Assembly: GCA_027309555.1 (NCBI GenBank)
Contig: DAIDCO010000015.1
Span: 1-39,886, forward strand
Direction of reading: 5' to 3'
Source of the DNA: a bacterium
GTDB taxonomy: Archaea > Thermoplasmatota > Thermoplasmata > Lutacidiplasmatales > UBA184
DNA length: 39,886 nt
Under the pieces are notes generated by a model that searched no databases, was not told the origin of the DNA, and was given only the letters and a program-made list of their open reading frames with translations. Below are positions 1 through 8,938 of the stretch, in pieces; within the stretch, counting starts at the first letter, position 1; every line of letters starts with the position of its first letter. Both the position numbers and the translations under genes were made by a program.

Positions 1-1286
1 ATCCGGTAGTCTGCCCGAAGGGCGCTGAGTTCGTCGGGCACGGGCCCGGGTCCGGTCTCGAGCGCACGACCGATCCGGATCCCGTTCCCCTCGATAGCGT
101 CGAGCCGACGAAGCGTTTCGCCCGGGAGCGTTCGCACCTGGCCCAACGCGTCGACCTCCCCGAGGACGAACCCGACGTAGGAGAGACGTTGGGCGCGGGC
201 CTCCGCGACGAGGCGGTCCACCTGCGTCGGCGACGCGACCGGGGCGAGGTGCACATGGAGGTCGCCGACCCGATCGTCCTCCGTTACCAGCCGGGGGAGC
301 TCGCCCCGGGCGGCCGCGTCGATCTCGCCGTGGTCCTCCCGCAGCTCGGGCGGGATCCAGGGGAGCCCGAGGCTCGCGTAGACCTCCTCTTCGGTCCCCC
401 CGCCGACGCGCTCCTCTTCGCGGAAGACCCCGTACTCGTTGATCTTGAGACCGCGCGCCCGGGCGATCGACCGGAGATGGACGTTGTGCTCCTTCGAGCC
501 GGTGAAGTACTGGAGAGCCGCGCCGAACGACGACGGCTCGACGACCCGCAGGTCGACCTGGAGACCGTTCGCGAGCACGACGGTCTCCTTCGTGTCGCCC
601 CGGGCGCGGACCTCGCGGACCTCGGGCAGGGCGGAGAACGCGTCGAAGACCTTCGCGGGGGCGGCCGAAGTGACGAGGATGTCGAGGTCGCCGACCGTCT
701 CGCGCCGCCGGCGAAAGCTCCCCGCCGCCTCGACCCGGTCGGTCCCCGGCACCCCCCTCAGGGCACGGGCGATCCGCTCGGCGAGCGGGTAGGCCCGCTC
801 GATCGGGAGGCGTCCTCCGCCCTCGGCCGGAGCGGTTCGGGCCGCGCGCAAGGTTGCGCGGATCTGCTCGATCTTCTTCGGGCCGAACCCTTTGACCCCG
901 TCGAGCCGCCCTCGGTCGATCGCATCGGAGAGCTCCGCGGGACCTTCGAGGCCGAGCTCTACCCAGAAGCGCCGTGCGGTCTTCGGGCCGAGCCCGGAGA
1001 GCCGCATCAGCTCGACGACCCCCGGAGGCACCTCGCGGCGCAATCGCTCGTAGTACGCGACGGTCCCATGGGCCAGATACTCCCGAATCTTCTCCGAGAT
1101 CGCCTCCCCCACGCCCGGGATCGTGCGCAGCTCGTCGCGCGCCGCGACGCGGGCGAGCTCCTCGGTAAGCGACTCGATCGAGCGGGCGGCCCGTCGGTAC
1201 GCCTCCGGCTTGAACTTCTCCCCGAGCACGTCGAGCAGGTCGGCGATGTTCCGGAATATCTCCGAGGCTTCGGCGTTCGACGGCAC
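1..1286 (-). CDS. polX: Family X DNA polymerase (PolX), C-terminus cut by window edge
   Basis: This gene runs off the left edge; about 428 residues are visible. PolX enzymes fill short gaps in base excision repair. In order the sequence shows an N-terminal 8-kDa-type helical domain (about residues 5-60, with EIFRNIADLLDVLG), helix-hairpin-helix motifs (IPGVGEAI near 56, GVKGFGPKKI near 133), and the nucleotidyltransferase palm with GDLDIL near 198 plus a third Asp in LQVDLRV. A PHP domain then begins with GDLHVH near 342. I chose GTG 1286 because the helical domain starts right after it and there is no ATG in frame before the preceding gene ends. The PHP part looks degenerate: the Ser-Asp after the first His motif is replaced by LAPVASP, and the usual TDHS is replaced by VLGE. 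The 3'-5' exonuclease/phosphodiesterase activity of this domain may therefore be lost, which is an inference. Confidence 0.93.
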   Translation of the reverse strand, partial: MPSNAEASEIFRNIADLLDVLGEKFKPEAYRRAARSIESLTEELARVAARDELRTIPGVGEAISEKIREYLAHGTVAYYERLRREVPPGVVELMRLSGLGPKTARRFWVELGLEGPAELSDAIDRGRLDGVKGFGPKKIEQIRATLRAARTAPAEGGGRLPIERAYPLAERIARALRGVPGTDRVEAAGSFRRRRETVGDLDILVTSAAPAKVFDAFSALPEVREVRARGDTKETVVLANGLQVDLRVVEPSSFGAALQYFTGSKEHNVHLRSIARARGLKINEYGVFREEERVGGGTEEEVYASLGLPWIPPELREDHGEIDAAARGELPRLVTEDDRVGDLHVHLAPVASPTQVDRLVAEARAQRLSYVGFVLGEVDALGQVRTLPGETLRRLDAIEGNGIRIGRALETGPGPVPDELSALRADYR

Positions 1287-1339
1287 GGTGCGTCCGGCCG
1301 GGGGCCAGGCACCCGAGCCGAGATAGTCGTTGGGATGGG

Positions 1340-2149
1340 TCAGGGAGCGAGCCCCGCCCCGAGGTCGACCCAGATCCGGCGGTCGACCGGGCGGAACGAG
1401 AGCCGCTCGTAGAGCGCACGGGCCGCCGCTCGGTCCTCCCGGACGTAGAGCGCGACGCGCGCGTGCGCGGCGGCCGCCGCTCGGAGCGCGGCCCCGACGA
1501 GCTCGCGACCCCATCCCTGGCCCCGGGACTCGTCGTGGACGTAGACGCCCCCGAGGATCCAGACCCGCGGGAGGCGCACCTCCGCGCGGACGACCCCGAC
1601 GAGCCGCTCGCCGTCGAACGCGCCCCACATCAGCTCGGCCTCGGGGTCGAGGAACGGATACTCGGCGACGACCGGGTCGCTCTGGCGCCGAGCCCACGTC
1701 GAGAGGAGCGGCACGTCGGTGCGCCGGAGGGGCCGCACCGCCCCTCCCGGGCGCGGCGGAGCGATCGGGGCGTCCGCATCCCGGGCGAGAACGAGCACGG
1801 AGTACCGGCGTCCCGGGCCGCGCGCCGCCTCTACCGTCGGCACCGCTTCCTCGGGAACGATCGCGACGCACGGGCGCCCGGGGAGCACGTCCGCGAGCGC
1901 TCGGGCGTCGGTCCCGCGGCCGAACCAGTGGACGATCGGGGCGACCGGGTGGCCGAGCCATACGAGCAGGTAGCCGATCGTCGTGGGGCCGCGGACCGCC
2001 GAAAAGAACCGAATGCGGTCCGGATTCCGATCGAGGTCCCACAGCGCGAAGGCGTGACTCACCGGGTCCTCGGCGCTAGCCCCTTCGAGCCACGTCCGGT
2101 CGATCGTCGGCCGGACCTCGACCGCGGCTCCGGTCATGACCGGGGGCAC
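1340..2149 (-). CDS. GNAT-family N-acetyltransferase (269 aa)
   Basis: The C-terminal half is a recognisable GNAT domain: a beta strand with GVVRAEVRLP, then WILGGVYV and the acetyl-CoA pyrophosphate loop RGQGWGREL near residues 212-220, ending with ARALYERLSFRPV. The N-terminal 120 residues look like a divergent second GNAT-like lobe without the loop. The substrate cannot be told. It is read with GTG 2149, and an in-frame ATG follows at 2137; both are plausible. It lies upstream of polX on the same strand, and its stop is about 50 bases before the polX start. It is divergent from the DUF2400 gene, with 73 bases between them. Confidence 0.85.
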   Translation of the reverse strand: MPPVMTGAAVEVRPTIDRTWLEGASAEDPVSHAFALWDLDRNPDRIRFFSAVRGPTTIGYLLVWLGHPVAPIVHWFGRGTDARALADVLPGRPCVAIVPEEAVPTVEAARGPGRRYSVLVLARDADAPIAPPRPGGAVRPLRRTDVPLLSTWARRQSDPVVAEYPFLDPEAELMWGAFDGERLVGVVRAEVRLPRVWILGGVYVHDESRGQGWGRELVGAALRAAAAAHARVALYVREDRAAARALYERLSFRPVDRRIWVDLGAGLAP

Positions 2150-2190
2150 GGCACGCGCGTAGTTAGTTTGCTCGACCCGGAGTCGCGCGC

Positions 2191-2202
2191 AACCGTAAAT
2201 CC
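2191..2202 (+). promoter_or_regulatory. TATA-like element for leaderless DUF2400 gene
   Basis: An A/T-rich patch (AACCGTAAAT) in otherwise very GC-rich DNA lies about 25-30 bases before the GTG at 2223. This is the spacing expected if transcription begins at the start codon itself. No Shine-Dalgarno sequence is present before 2223. Confidence 0.5.
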
Positions 2203-2222
2203 GAGCGCGGGGTCGCGACGTC

Positions 2223-3092
2223 GTGCGCGCCCACCGGCCGACCCCCGAGTTCCCGCACCACCTCGCGCTCCTCTACGCGCGGTTTCCCTTTGAGCGCTCG
2301 CTCGCGGACGACCCGATATCGGTGCTCCGCCCGCTCGGCCGGGACCGCCGGCGCGCCGAGATCGCGGGGGTCGTTGGTTCGACGCTGGCGATCGGGAACA
2401 CGACCGCGATCCGCGGGGCGATCGGTCGCCTCGCCGGCATCACGGACGGGGATCTCGCGCGTTTGGTCGATCCGTCATGGGCCGCGGAGCGCTCGCGGCG
2501 CCTCGCGTCCTTCCGCCACCGGTGGATCCGAGGGGACCAGCTCGACCATCTCGCCGAGGTGCTGACCGACTACTATGCGGATCGGCCATCGCTCGAGACG
2601 GCGTTCCTAGGAGGCTGGGAGCGGGGCGGGTTCGCCGCGGGACTCGACGCACTGGCCCGGACGCTGCGCGGCTCGGGCCGAGCGCCCGCCGGGTACCGCG
2701 CCCTGTTTCCGAGCCCGCTCGATGCCTCCGCGAGCCCGTGCAAGCGCCTCACGCTGTTCCTGCGGTGGATGGTGCGGACCGAGTACCCCGACTTCGGACT
2801 CTGGAGCCGGGTGCCGACGGGAGCGCTCTGCATCCCGCTCGATCAGCACGTCCACTGGATCGCCTACCACCTGGGGCTCACTTCCCGTCGGACGCGGTCG
2901 TGGGCGGCCGTCGAGGAGGTCAGTGAGGCGTTGCGTCGGATCGACCCGATCGATCCGACGAGGTACGACTTCGTGCTCTGCCACACCGGGATCTCGGGAG
3001 ACTGCCCGAAGCACCGGGACCTCTCGGTCTGCGGGCCCTGCTCGGTGCGCCCGGACTGCCGGCTCTGGCAGGGGCGGGGGATTGCGGTATGA
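2223..3092 (+). CDS. DUF2400 (TIGR02757-type) HhH-GPD-like protein with four-Cys cluster
   Basis: This 289-aa protein resembles the DUF2400 family, whose function is not established. The middle (about 180-240) has the LFLRWMVR and IPLDQHVHWIAYHLGL segments typical of the family and of helix-hairpin-helix DNA glycosylase folds. The C-terminus carries four cysteines spaced Cx8Cx2Cx5C (GDCPKHRD...VCGPC...DC), very like the [4Fe-4S] loop of endonuclease III. The family link is fairly sure; a role in DNA or base repair is inferred from the fold. GTG 2223 fits the upstream TATA-like element at leaderless spacing. The stop overlaps the ATG of the next gene (ATGA at 3089-3092), so the two are probably cotranslated. 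Confidence 0.85.
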   Translation: MRAHRPTPEFPHHLALLYARFPFERSLADDPISVLRPLGRDRRRAEIAGVVGSTLAIGNTTAIRGAIGRLAGITDGDLARLVDPSWAAERSRRLASFRHRWIRGDQLDHLAEVLTDYYADRPSLETAFLGGWERGGFAAGLDALARTLRGSGRAPAGYRALFPSPLDASASPCKRLTLFLRWMVRTEYPDFGLWSRVPTGALCIPLDQHVHWIAYHLGLTSRRTRSWAAVEEVSEALRRIDPIDPTRYDFVLCHTGISGDCPKHRDLSVCGPCSVRPDCRLWQGRGIAV

Positions 3093-3487
3093 CCGACGGA
3101 CCGCTGCCGATCGACGCCGGACTCCTCGCACGCTTCCGCGCTGCCGGCGCGACGATCGCCTGGCGGCCGGCCCCCCCGAAAGGGCGGCCGCCCCGGGGAC
3201 GCCGAGCGCGCATCGCGCACCTCCACGACGAGGAAGCGCGGGTCGAGACGTGGGGGCGGGAGCCCGAGGGCGGGATCGAGGTCGACTCGGGCCCGCTCGG
3301 CGCCCTCGTCCTCCTGCTCGAAGCAGACCGACGGGGCGCGCTGCCGGCGGTCGACGCGCGGGAAGCCGGGACCGACATCGGGTTCGCCGCGGGGGCGCTT
3401 CGGGCGGTCTGGGGTTCGGGGCCCACTGCTTCTCTAGGTCCGACCGTGCGCGATCTGGTCGAGCTCGCCCGATACGCCCTCGCGTGA
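3089..3487 (+). CDS. Hypothetical protein, coupled to DUF2400 gene (132 aa)
   Basis: I do not recognise this protein. The ATGA overlap with the upstream stop and the consistent GC-rich third positions support it as a real gene. It has no membrane segment or cysteine motif. The first 60 residues are rich in Arg and Pro, followed by a more regular alpha/beta-like part (GALVLLLEADRRGALPAVDAREAG) and a C-terminal helix. By position it probably works with the DUF2400 protein. Confidence 0.6.
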   Translation: MTDGPLPIDAGLLARFRAAGATIAWRPAPPKGRPPRGRRARIAHLHDEEARVETWGREPEGGIEVDSGPLGALVLLLEADRRGALPAVDAREAGTDIGFAAGALRAVWGSGPTASLGPTVRDLVELARYALA

Positions 3488-3571
3488 GCCGTGGCGGGAA
3501 TGCGCCGATCCCCCGCCCGTCGGACCGATGTGCCGTTAGATAGTCGAACGAAATCGGTGCGGCGAGGCCTC

Positions 3572-3907
3572 ATGCCCCCGGTCCGTTCGATTCTGTCGCT
3601 CACCGCCGGCCCCGGAGCCGAAGAGCTCGACGCGGTCCGTGACGTCCTGCGGGCGACCGTCCTCCGGTGGATCCCCCACGGGGCCGCCCCGGGCCTCGGT
3701 TGCCCGGCGTTCTGGCCGCCCACCTACCCCGGGCGCGGCCCCGAGCACCTTCCGGGCGCGCGGGACGGGAGACTCGCCGCCTCCCTCGCGGGGCCGATCG
3801 GGGCGCCGGCCCCGTCGGACGTCTCGCTCACCGCGCGCCCCCGGCGCACGCTCGCGGACCGGCCGGGGTCCGAAGCGACGGCCGGGCCGGCGGGGAACCG
3901 ACCGTGA
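3572..3907 (+). CDS. Possible small protein upstream of and coupled to the MFS gene (111 aa)
   Basis: I do not recognise this open frame. It may begin at ATG 3572, about 30 bases after an A/T-rich patch (GTTAGATAGTCG near 3534-3545). Its TGA stop overlaps the GTG of the MFS gene (GTGA at 3904-3907), which suggests translational coupling. The first 45 residues read like a protein (SILSLTAG, EELDAVRDVLRATVLRW). The rest is Pro/Gly/Arg-rich, as chance frames in GC-rich DNA tend to be. It could instead be the untranslated leader of the exporter mRNA. Confidence 0.4.
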   Translation: MPPVRSILSLTAGPGAEELDAVRDVLRATVLRWIPHGAAPGLGCPAFWPPTYPGRGPEHLPGARDGRLAASLAGPIGAPAPSDVSLTARPRRTLADRPGSEATAGPAGNRP

Positions 3908-5511
3908 ACGCTCCCAACGACCACCTCGCCCGCACCGCGGCCGGGACGCCGTACGATGCCCGCGCCGCGCGGGCGGTCCTGCTCATCCTCGCCCTGATGG
4001 CGCTCATGGTCACCTACGTGGAGACGATGGTGCTGCCCGCGTTCAAGTCGTTCGCCCAGTTCTTCGACTTTCCCCCATCGACGACCATCGTGTGGATCAT
4101 TTCCGCGTACCTGCTCGTCGGGACCGTCGCGACCCCGATCTTCGGAAAGCTCGGGGACAAGTACGGCAAGAAGCGAGTGATCCTCTCGGTGATGGGACTC
4201 TACGCGATCGCCGTGAGCGTCGCGGGGTTCACGCCCGAAATCGGCGCCGCGTTCGGGATCGACCGGGCGAACCAGATCTACGTGCTGATCGTCGTGCGGG
4301 CATTCCAGGGGCTCGGGATGGGGATGTTCCCGCTCGCCTTCGCGATGATCCCCGAAGTCTTCCCCGCCGCCCGGGTCGGTCAGGCCCAGGGGGTCATCGG
4401 GGGCATGTTCGCGGCGGGCGCCGCAATCGGGCTCGTCGGCGGGGGCTACATCGCCTTTCAGTTCGGCTGGCAGCTCACCTACCACACCGTGATCCCGCTC
4501 TCGGTGGTCCTGGTCGTCCTCGCCCACTTCGTTCTGCGCGAATCCCCCCACCTCTCCCCCAACCCGATCGACTTTCCCGGCATCAGCAGCCTCGGCTTCG
4601 CGCTCGGCACCGCCATGTTCGGTCTCACCGAAGGGACGTACTGGGGGTGGACGGACCTCGCGGCCGTCCGCCTCGGCGTCGTCCCCTTCGGGGTCCCGGA
4701 GCTCTTCCTCCTCGCCCTCGCGGCGGCCGTCTTCTTCGTTGGTTGGGAGCGGCGGGCCGCGAACCCCGTGGTCTCGTTCACCGCGATGCGGCAGCGGAAC
4801 ATCTGGGTGTCGAACGTCAACGGGATCTTCGTGGGCATGGGGATGTTCCTGATCTTCGTCTCGATGGTGCTCTTGGTCGAGTACCCGGTGGCGCCCGGGT
4901 TCGGCTACAACGAGTTTCAAATGGGGCTGGTCGCGCTCCCGTCCGCGCTCAGCATGCTCGCCCTCGCGCCGCTCTGGGGCCGCTGGGCGGCGGCTCGAGG
5001 ACCGAAGCCGGTCATGATCGCCGGGTTCGCGATCATGGGCCTCGGCGCGACCGGGCTGCTCGTCTTTCACGCGAACGTCTACGAGCTACTGCTGCTCTCG
5101 ATCCCCTCGCTCGTGGGAAACGTCGCGGTCCTGATCGCGATGTCGAACATCATCGTGCTCTCCGTCTCCCCGAGGGAGCTCGGGATCCAGACCGGTATGA
5201 ACCAGACGTTCCGCAATCTCGGCAGCGCGGTCGGGCCGGTCATCGCGGCGACCGTGACCGCGAGCTTTCTGACCGAGACGGTCTACGGCCCCCCGGGGAG
5301 CGCCGTCGTGAGGTCGACGTACTCGATCGTCGGCTTCGAGGTCGTCTTCGGCATTACCGCGGCGATCGCGGCCGTGGGGCTCGTGCTCTCGCTCGCGCTT
5401 CGCAACTTCCGCTTCCTGGCGGACGGTCGGCGCACCGGCTCCTCCGACGAGACCTCTCCAGTCCCCGCGCGGCCCGGGGAGGAGCCCGGGGTCGCGGTCC
5501 CTGCTTCCTAG
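3904..5511 (+). CDS. MFS drug-type exporter, EmrB/QacA-like, 14 TM
   Basis: This is a 535-aa major facilitator superfamily transporter of the 14-helix DHA2 (EmrB/QacA) type. The MFS motif A between TM2 and TM3 is clear (GKLGDKYGKKR, about residues 80-90). Hydrophobic segments follow through the whole length, ending with a hydrophilic tail rich in Ser, Pro and Glu. The likely job is proton-driven export of small hydrophobic compounds; the substrate is unknown. I chose GTG 3904 because the frame upstream of it is only Arg/Pro/Gly-rich and the segment VNAPNDHL directly precedes the first amphipathic helix and TM1. It converges with nrdJ, with 7 bases between stops. Confidence 0.9.
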   Translation: MNAPNDHLARTAAGTPYDARAARAVLLILALMALMVTYVETMVLPAFKSFAQFFDFPPSTTIVWIISAYLLVGTVATPIFGKLGDKYGKKRVILSVMGLYAIAVSVAGFTPEIGAAFGIDRANQIYVLIVVRAFQGLGMGMFPLAFAMIPEVFPAARVGQAQGVIGGMFAAGAAIGLVGGGYIAFQFGWQLTYHTVIPLSVVLVVLAHFVLRESPHLSPNPIDFPGISSLGFALGTAMFGLTEGTYWGWTDLAAVRLGVVPFGVPELFLLALAAAVFFVGWERRAANPVVSFTAMRQRNIWVSNVNGIFVGMGMFLIFVSMVLLVEYPVAPGFGYNEFQMGLVALPSALSMLALAPLWGRWAAARGPKPVMIAGFAIMGLGATGLLVFHANVYELLLLSIPSLVGNVAVLIAMSNIIVLSVSPRELGIQTGMNQTFRNLGSAVGPVIAATVTASFLTETVYGPPGSAVVRSTYSIVGFEVVFGITAAIAAVGLVLSLALRNFRFLADGRRTGSSDETSPVPARPGEEPGVAVPAS

Positions 5512-5518
5512 CGCGCGA

Positions 5519-8311
5519 TCACGAGCAACCGCTCGTGGACCCGCAGACGGTGCACGCATAGCACGTGCCCGAGCGCATCATGATCCCGCCGCAGACGGCG
5601 CAGGAGGGGGCGTCCTCGCTCGAGGCGCCCGCGCTCGACGACTCCGGGGCGAACGCATCCAGGGGTCGGGTCTCGAACTTCACCGTCTGGCTCGCCGGGA
5701 CGCCCGGCTTCGTGGCGGCCGGGGCCGGTGCATGGCCGTTCCCGTTCCCTTCGGCCGGACCTTCGAGCCCGATCGCGCGCCGCTCATCCTCCGTGAGGAA
5801 CTCGAGCGCCAGCCAGCGCGCGACGTAGTCAGGGATCGACTTCGCGAAGCGGATCTTCGAGTTGTTCGTCGCGCCGGCGGGCTCGAAACGGAGGTGCGCG
5901 AGCTTCCGCACGAGGTCCCGGAGCGGCACTCCGTGCTGGAGCGCCATCGACATCGAGATCCCGAGGGAGTCCATGAGGCCGTTGACGGTCGACCCCTCCT
6001 TCGTGACCCGGAAGAACACCTCGCCCGGGCGACCGTCCGGGTACAGCCCGACCGTCACGTAGCCGTCGTGCCCCCCGACCGAGAAGTGGTGCGTGATCGC
6101 CTTGCGCTCGTCCGGCAGTCGCTCGCGCGCCGGACCCCGAGGTCCGACGGGCGCGCCGGCCCGGCCCTTGCCGGTCTCGAACGGTTGGGAGGCCTTGCAG
6201 CCGTCGCGGTAGAGCGCGACCGACTTGATCCCGAGGCGCCACGCCTCGAGGTAGATCTTCTCGATGTCCTCGACGGTCGCCTCGTTGGGGAGATTGATCG
6301 TCTTCGAGGCCCCGCCCGAAAGGAACGGCTGGACGGCGCCGAGCATCTTCAGGTGGCCCATCGGTGGGATCGTGCGGACCCCTCCGGCCGGCGCGAGCGC
6401 GCAGTCGAAGACGGTGAGGTCATCCGGGTCGAGCCCGGGGGCGCCCTCGATCGTCCCGACTTTCTCCACGTGCTCGGTGATCGCCCGGATCTCCGCGGGC
6501 GAGTAGTCGAGCGCTGCGAGGCCATCGGGCACCGTGCGGTTCACCATCCGCAGCACGCCGCCCCCCACGAGGTTCTTCACCTTCACGAGCGAGAGCTCGG
6601 GCTCGAGTCCGAGGGTGTCGCAGCCCATCAGGAGCCCAATCGTGCCGGTCGGGGCGATGACGCTGATCTGGGCGTTGCGATAGCCCCAGAGCTCGCCGGC
6701 CTTCACGGTGTCGTGCCAGCGGTCGACGGAAGCCTGCACGAGCGCCGTCAGGCGCGCGTCGTTGAGCGGGATCCCCGCTGCGGCCTTCGCGTGCTTGCCC
6801 ATGACGCGGAGCATCGGGGCCCGGTTCTTCTCGAAGCCCGCGAACGGAGCCATCCGCTTCGCGATCTCGCTCGACATGTGGTAACCTTCCGCGGAAAGGA
6901 ACGCCGAGATACCGGCGGCCAGCGTGCGCCCCTCCTCCGAGTCGTACGCGAGCCCGTAGTGCATCAGGAGCGCGCCGAGGTTGGCGTAGCCGAGCCCGAG
7001 GGGACGGTAGTCGTGGGAGTTCTGGGCGATCGAGGCCGTGGGGTAGCTCGATGCGTCGACGATGATCTCCATCGCAAGGATCATGGTTCGGACGGCCTGA
7101 CGGAAGAGCTCGACGTCGAGCTGGCCCTTGGCGTCGAGGAACTTCATCAGGTTGATCGACGCGAGGTTGCACGCCGAGTCGTCCAGGAACAAGTACTCGC
7201 TACAGGGGTTGGAGGCGTTGATCCGGGCGGTGTTCGGACAGGTATGCCAATCGTTCGTGATGTCGTCGAACTGGACGCCGGGGTCGCCGCAGCGCCAAGC
7301 GGCGTAGGCGAGCTTGCGCCACAGCTCGCGGGCACGGAACGTTCCCCCGACTGTGTGGTCGGTCCGGTTGAAGGTCTTCCATTCCCCGTCCCGGACGACG
7401 GCGTCCATGAACGAGTCCGGGATCCGGACGGAGTGGTTCGCGTTCTGGTAGGCGATCGAGGCGTAGGCGCTGTCGGGGTCGGTCCCGTCGAAGTTCGACG
7501 AGTAGCCTTCTCGAATAAGGGCGAGCGCTTTGTCTTCCTCCCGGACCTTGCAATCGATGAAGTCGACGACGTCGGGGTGGTCCATGTTGAGGATCACCAT
7601 CTTGGCGGCCCGACGGGTCGTACCGCCGGACTTGATGACCCCGGCGAGCGCGTCGAACGCGCGCATGAACGAGACGGGTCCCGACGCGATCCCTCCGCCG
7701 GCGAGCTTCTCGTGGCTGCCCCGCAGGGGGGAGAGGTTGGTGCCGGTACCGCTGCCGCCCTTGAACAACCGGCCCTCGCTCGTCGCGAGGTTGAGGATCG
7801 AATCCATGTCGTCTGCGACCGACTGGATGAAGCACGCGGAGCACTGGGGCGGTTCGCGAACGCCGACGTTGAACCAGACGGGGCTGTTGAACGCCGCCAT
7901 CTGCTGGACCATGAGGTAGGAAAGGCTCTCCTCGAACGTCGTGGCCTCGTCGGGCGTGTCGAGATAGCCGAGGTCGAGCCCCCGTTGGGCCATGAAGTGG
8001 CAGACCCGCCGGATCATGCCATCGATCGAGCTCTCGCGACGTCCTTGGATGATGCGGAAGTACTTCGACGCGGAGATGTTGATGCTCGTGTCCGACCAGG
8101 AGGTCGGCGCCCGGATCCCTTTCTGCTCGAAAATGGCCCGGCCATCGGCATTCTTGATGACCGCGTCGTGGCTACGCCACTGGACGGTGTCGAAGGCGGT
8201 CTTGCCGCGGGGCACGAGACGAGGGATCGGAATTGGTTCGCGTCCGATCCGGGCCGGCCGAGAGGCAAGCTCGTCGGAGGCGGGCATCGCGCGCTTTTTG
8301 GCAACAGCCAT
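5519..8311 (-). CDS. nrdJ: Adenosylcobalamin-dependent ribonucleotide reductase (class II)
   Basis: This 930-aa enzyme reduces ribonucleotides to deoxyribonucleotides using adenosylcobalamin as radical generator, so it needs no oxygen or second subunit. Family signatures are visible in order: FNSPVWFNVG and CSACFIQSV near 150-170, the substrate loop GGSGTGTNLSPLRG near 185, the NPCSE catalytic-cysteine segment near 365, IAPTGTIGLLMGCDTLGLEPE near 545, and NLPNEATVEDI near 675. A C-terminal Cys-rich tail (CAVCGG...CYACTVCG) forms the zinc-binding or reductant-shuttling cysteines. The start ATG 8311 is preceded by a good Shine-Dalgarno sequence (AAGGAG at about 8 bases). The leader is unusually long (see 8312-8519). 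Confidence 0.96.
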   Translation of the reverse strand: MAVAKKRAMPASDELASRPARIGREPIPIPRLVPRGKTAFDTVQWRSHDAVIKNADGRAIFEQKGIRAPTSWSDTSINISASKYFRIIQGRRESSIDGMIRRVCHFMAQRGLDLGYLDTPDEATTFEESLSYLMVQQMAAFNSPVWFNVGVREPPQCSACFIQSVADDMDSILNLATSEGRLFKGGSGTGTNLSPLRGSHEKLAGGGIASGPVSFMRAFDALAGVIKSGGTTRRAAKMVILNMDHPDVVDFIDCKVREEDKALALIREGYSSNFDGTDPDSAYASIAYQNANHSVRIPDSFMDAVVRDGEWKTFNRTDHTVGGTFRARELWRKLAYAAWRCGDPGVQFDDITNDWHTCPNTARINASNPCSEYLFLDDSACNLASINLMKFLDAKGQLDVELFRQAVRTMILAMEIIVDASSYPTASIAQNSHDYRPLGLGYANLGALLMHYGLAYDSEEGRTLAAGISAFLSAEGYHMSSEIAKRMAPFAGFEKNRAPMLRVMGKHAKAAAGIPLNDARLTALVQASVDRWHDTVKAGELWGYRNAQISVIAPTGTIGLLMGCDTLGLEPELSLVKVKNLVGGGVLRMVNRTVPDGLAALDYSPAEIRAITEHVEKVGTIEGAPGLDPDDLTVFDCALAPAGGVRTIPPMGHLKMLGAVQPFLSGGASKTINLPNEATVEDIEKIYLEAWRLGIKSVALYRDGCKASQPFETGKGRAGAPVGPRGPARERLPDERKAITHHFSVGGHDGYVTVGLYPDGRPGEVFFRVTKEGSTVNGLMDSLGISMSMALQHGVPLRDLVRKLAHLRFEPAGATNNSKIRFAKSIPDYVARWLALEFLTEDERRAIGLEGPAEGNGNGHAPAPAATKPGVPASQTVKFETRPLDAFAPESSSAGASSEDAPSCAVCGGIMMRSGTCYACTVCGSTSGCS

Positions 8312-8519
8312 CGAGGCTCACTCCTTGGAAGGGCCGCAGAGACGTCCGTCGAGTCGACCGTACCATGCCGCGGGCGCCTATCCCTCGCGCGGCCGGGCGC
8401 TGAAACACCCTCGGAGCAGGGCCGTTTCTCGCCGGTCGGCGACGGGCGACGACGCGGATGGTGTCGCTCGGGACACCGTGAAAACCCTCCGGGTGCCGCC
8501 AACTGTCCGTTAGTATAAG
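8312..8519 (-). promoter_or_regulatory. nrdJ promoter and about 180-nt structured leader
   Basis: Read on the minus strand, a TATA-like CTTATACTAA lies at 8510-8519. If it is the nrdJ promoter, the mRNA leader is about 170-180 nt, which stands out in a genome where most leaders look absent. The leader holds two compact hairpins: GGTGTC/GACACC at 8460-8477 with a 6-nt loop, and TCGCCG/CGGCGA at 8429-8442. A Shine-Dalgarno AAGGAG lies at 8321-8326. I looked for the conserved B12-box of cobalamin riboswitches and did not find it. The TATA-like element is nearly symmetric and could also serve the plus strand. Confidence 0.4.
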
Positions 8520-8938
8520 GTTACTCGGTTCGACGACCGCCGCGCGCGCCCCGGTGCGCGTCGTCCGAAGCGCTCAACGCGTGTCTTGGTAAGAGCGATT
8601 GCGCGTTTCGGCGTGGCGGTCCTCGCAGCTCTCTCCGGCCGCGCCGGGCAGGGATGGCGCCCCCCGTGTGGGTCCGCCGGGGGGCGACGATCGTCGAGCG
8701 GTGCTACCTACGTACGACCCGCTCCCACCCTCGAGCCTCCCAGGGCAGCCCCGGTACCGCTAGGGGCACCGAGTTTCGGCCGAGCGGCCCCGTTCTTCCG
8801 TCGGCACCCGGACCTCCTTCTCCTCGCCCTCACGCGAAGGATCCTCCAGTACCTCGCGGCTCCTCGTCAGCTCACGCGGCCTATCGTGCTCGTAGCGGCT
8901 CTCGTCTTCGGTCGATCATCCGCGCGTCCCGGGAGCCG
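8520..8938. other. Region without recognised gene
   Basis: About 420 bases between the nrdJ promoter and the end of the zinc-ribbon gene. Long open frames here are Arg/Pro/Ser-rich and look like chance frames. I found no tRNA, snoRNA box pair or terminator that I could defend. Confidence 0.4.

Noticed and set aside
3667-3903. An N-terminal extension of the MFS transporter
   Set aside because: The added 79 residues are Arg/Pro/Gly filler. GTG 3904 has better context and leaves a normal N-terminus.
8312-8509. Cobalamin riboswitch before nrdJ
   Set aside because: The conserved B12-box and kissing-loop sequences were not found, and these riboswitches are rarely reported in archaea.
5732-8518. 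A plus-strand open frame of 928 codons opposite nrdJ
   Set aside because: No domain, biased composition, and lies fully opposite a well-supported reductase gene.
8578-8610. A D-arm-like TTGGTAAGAGC suggesting a tRNA
   Set aside because: No matching acceptor stem, anticodon arm or T-arm could be folded around it.
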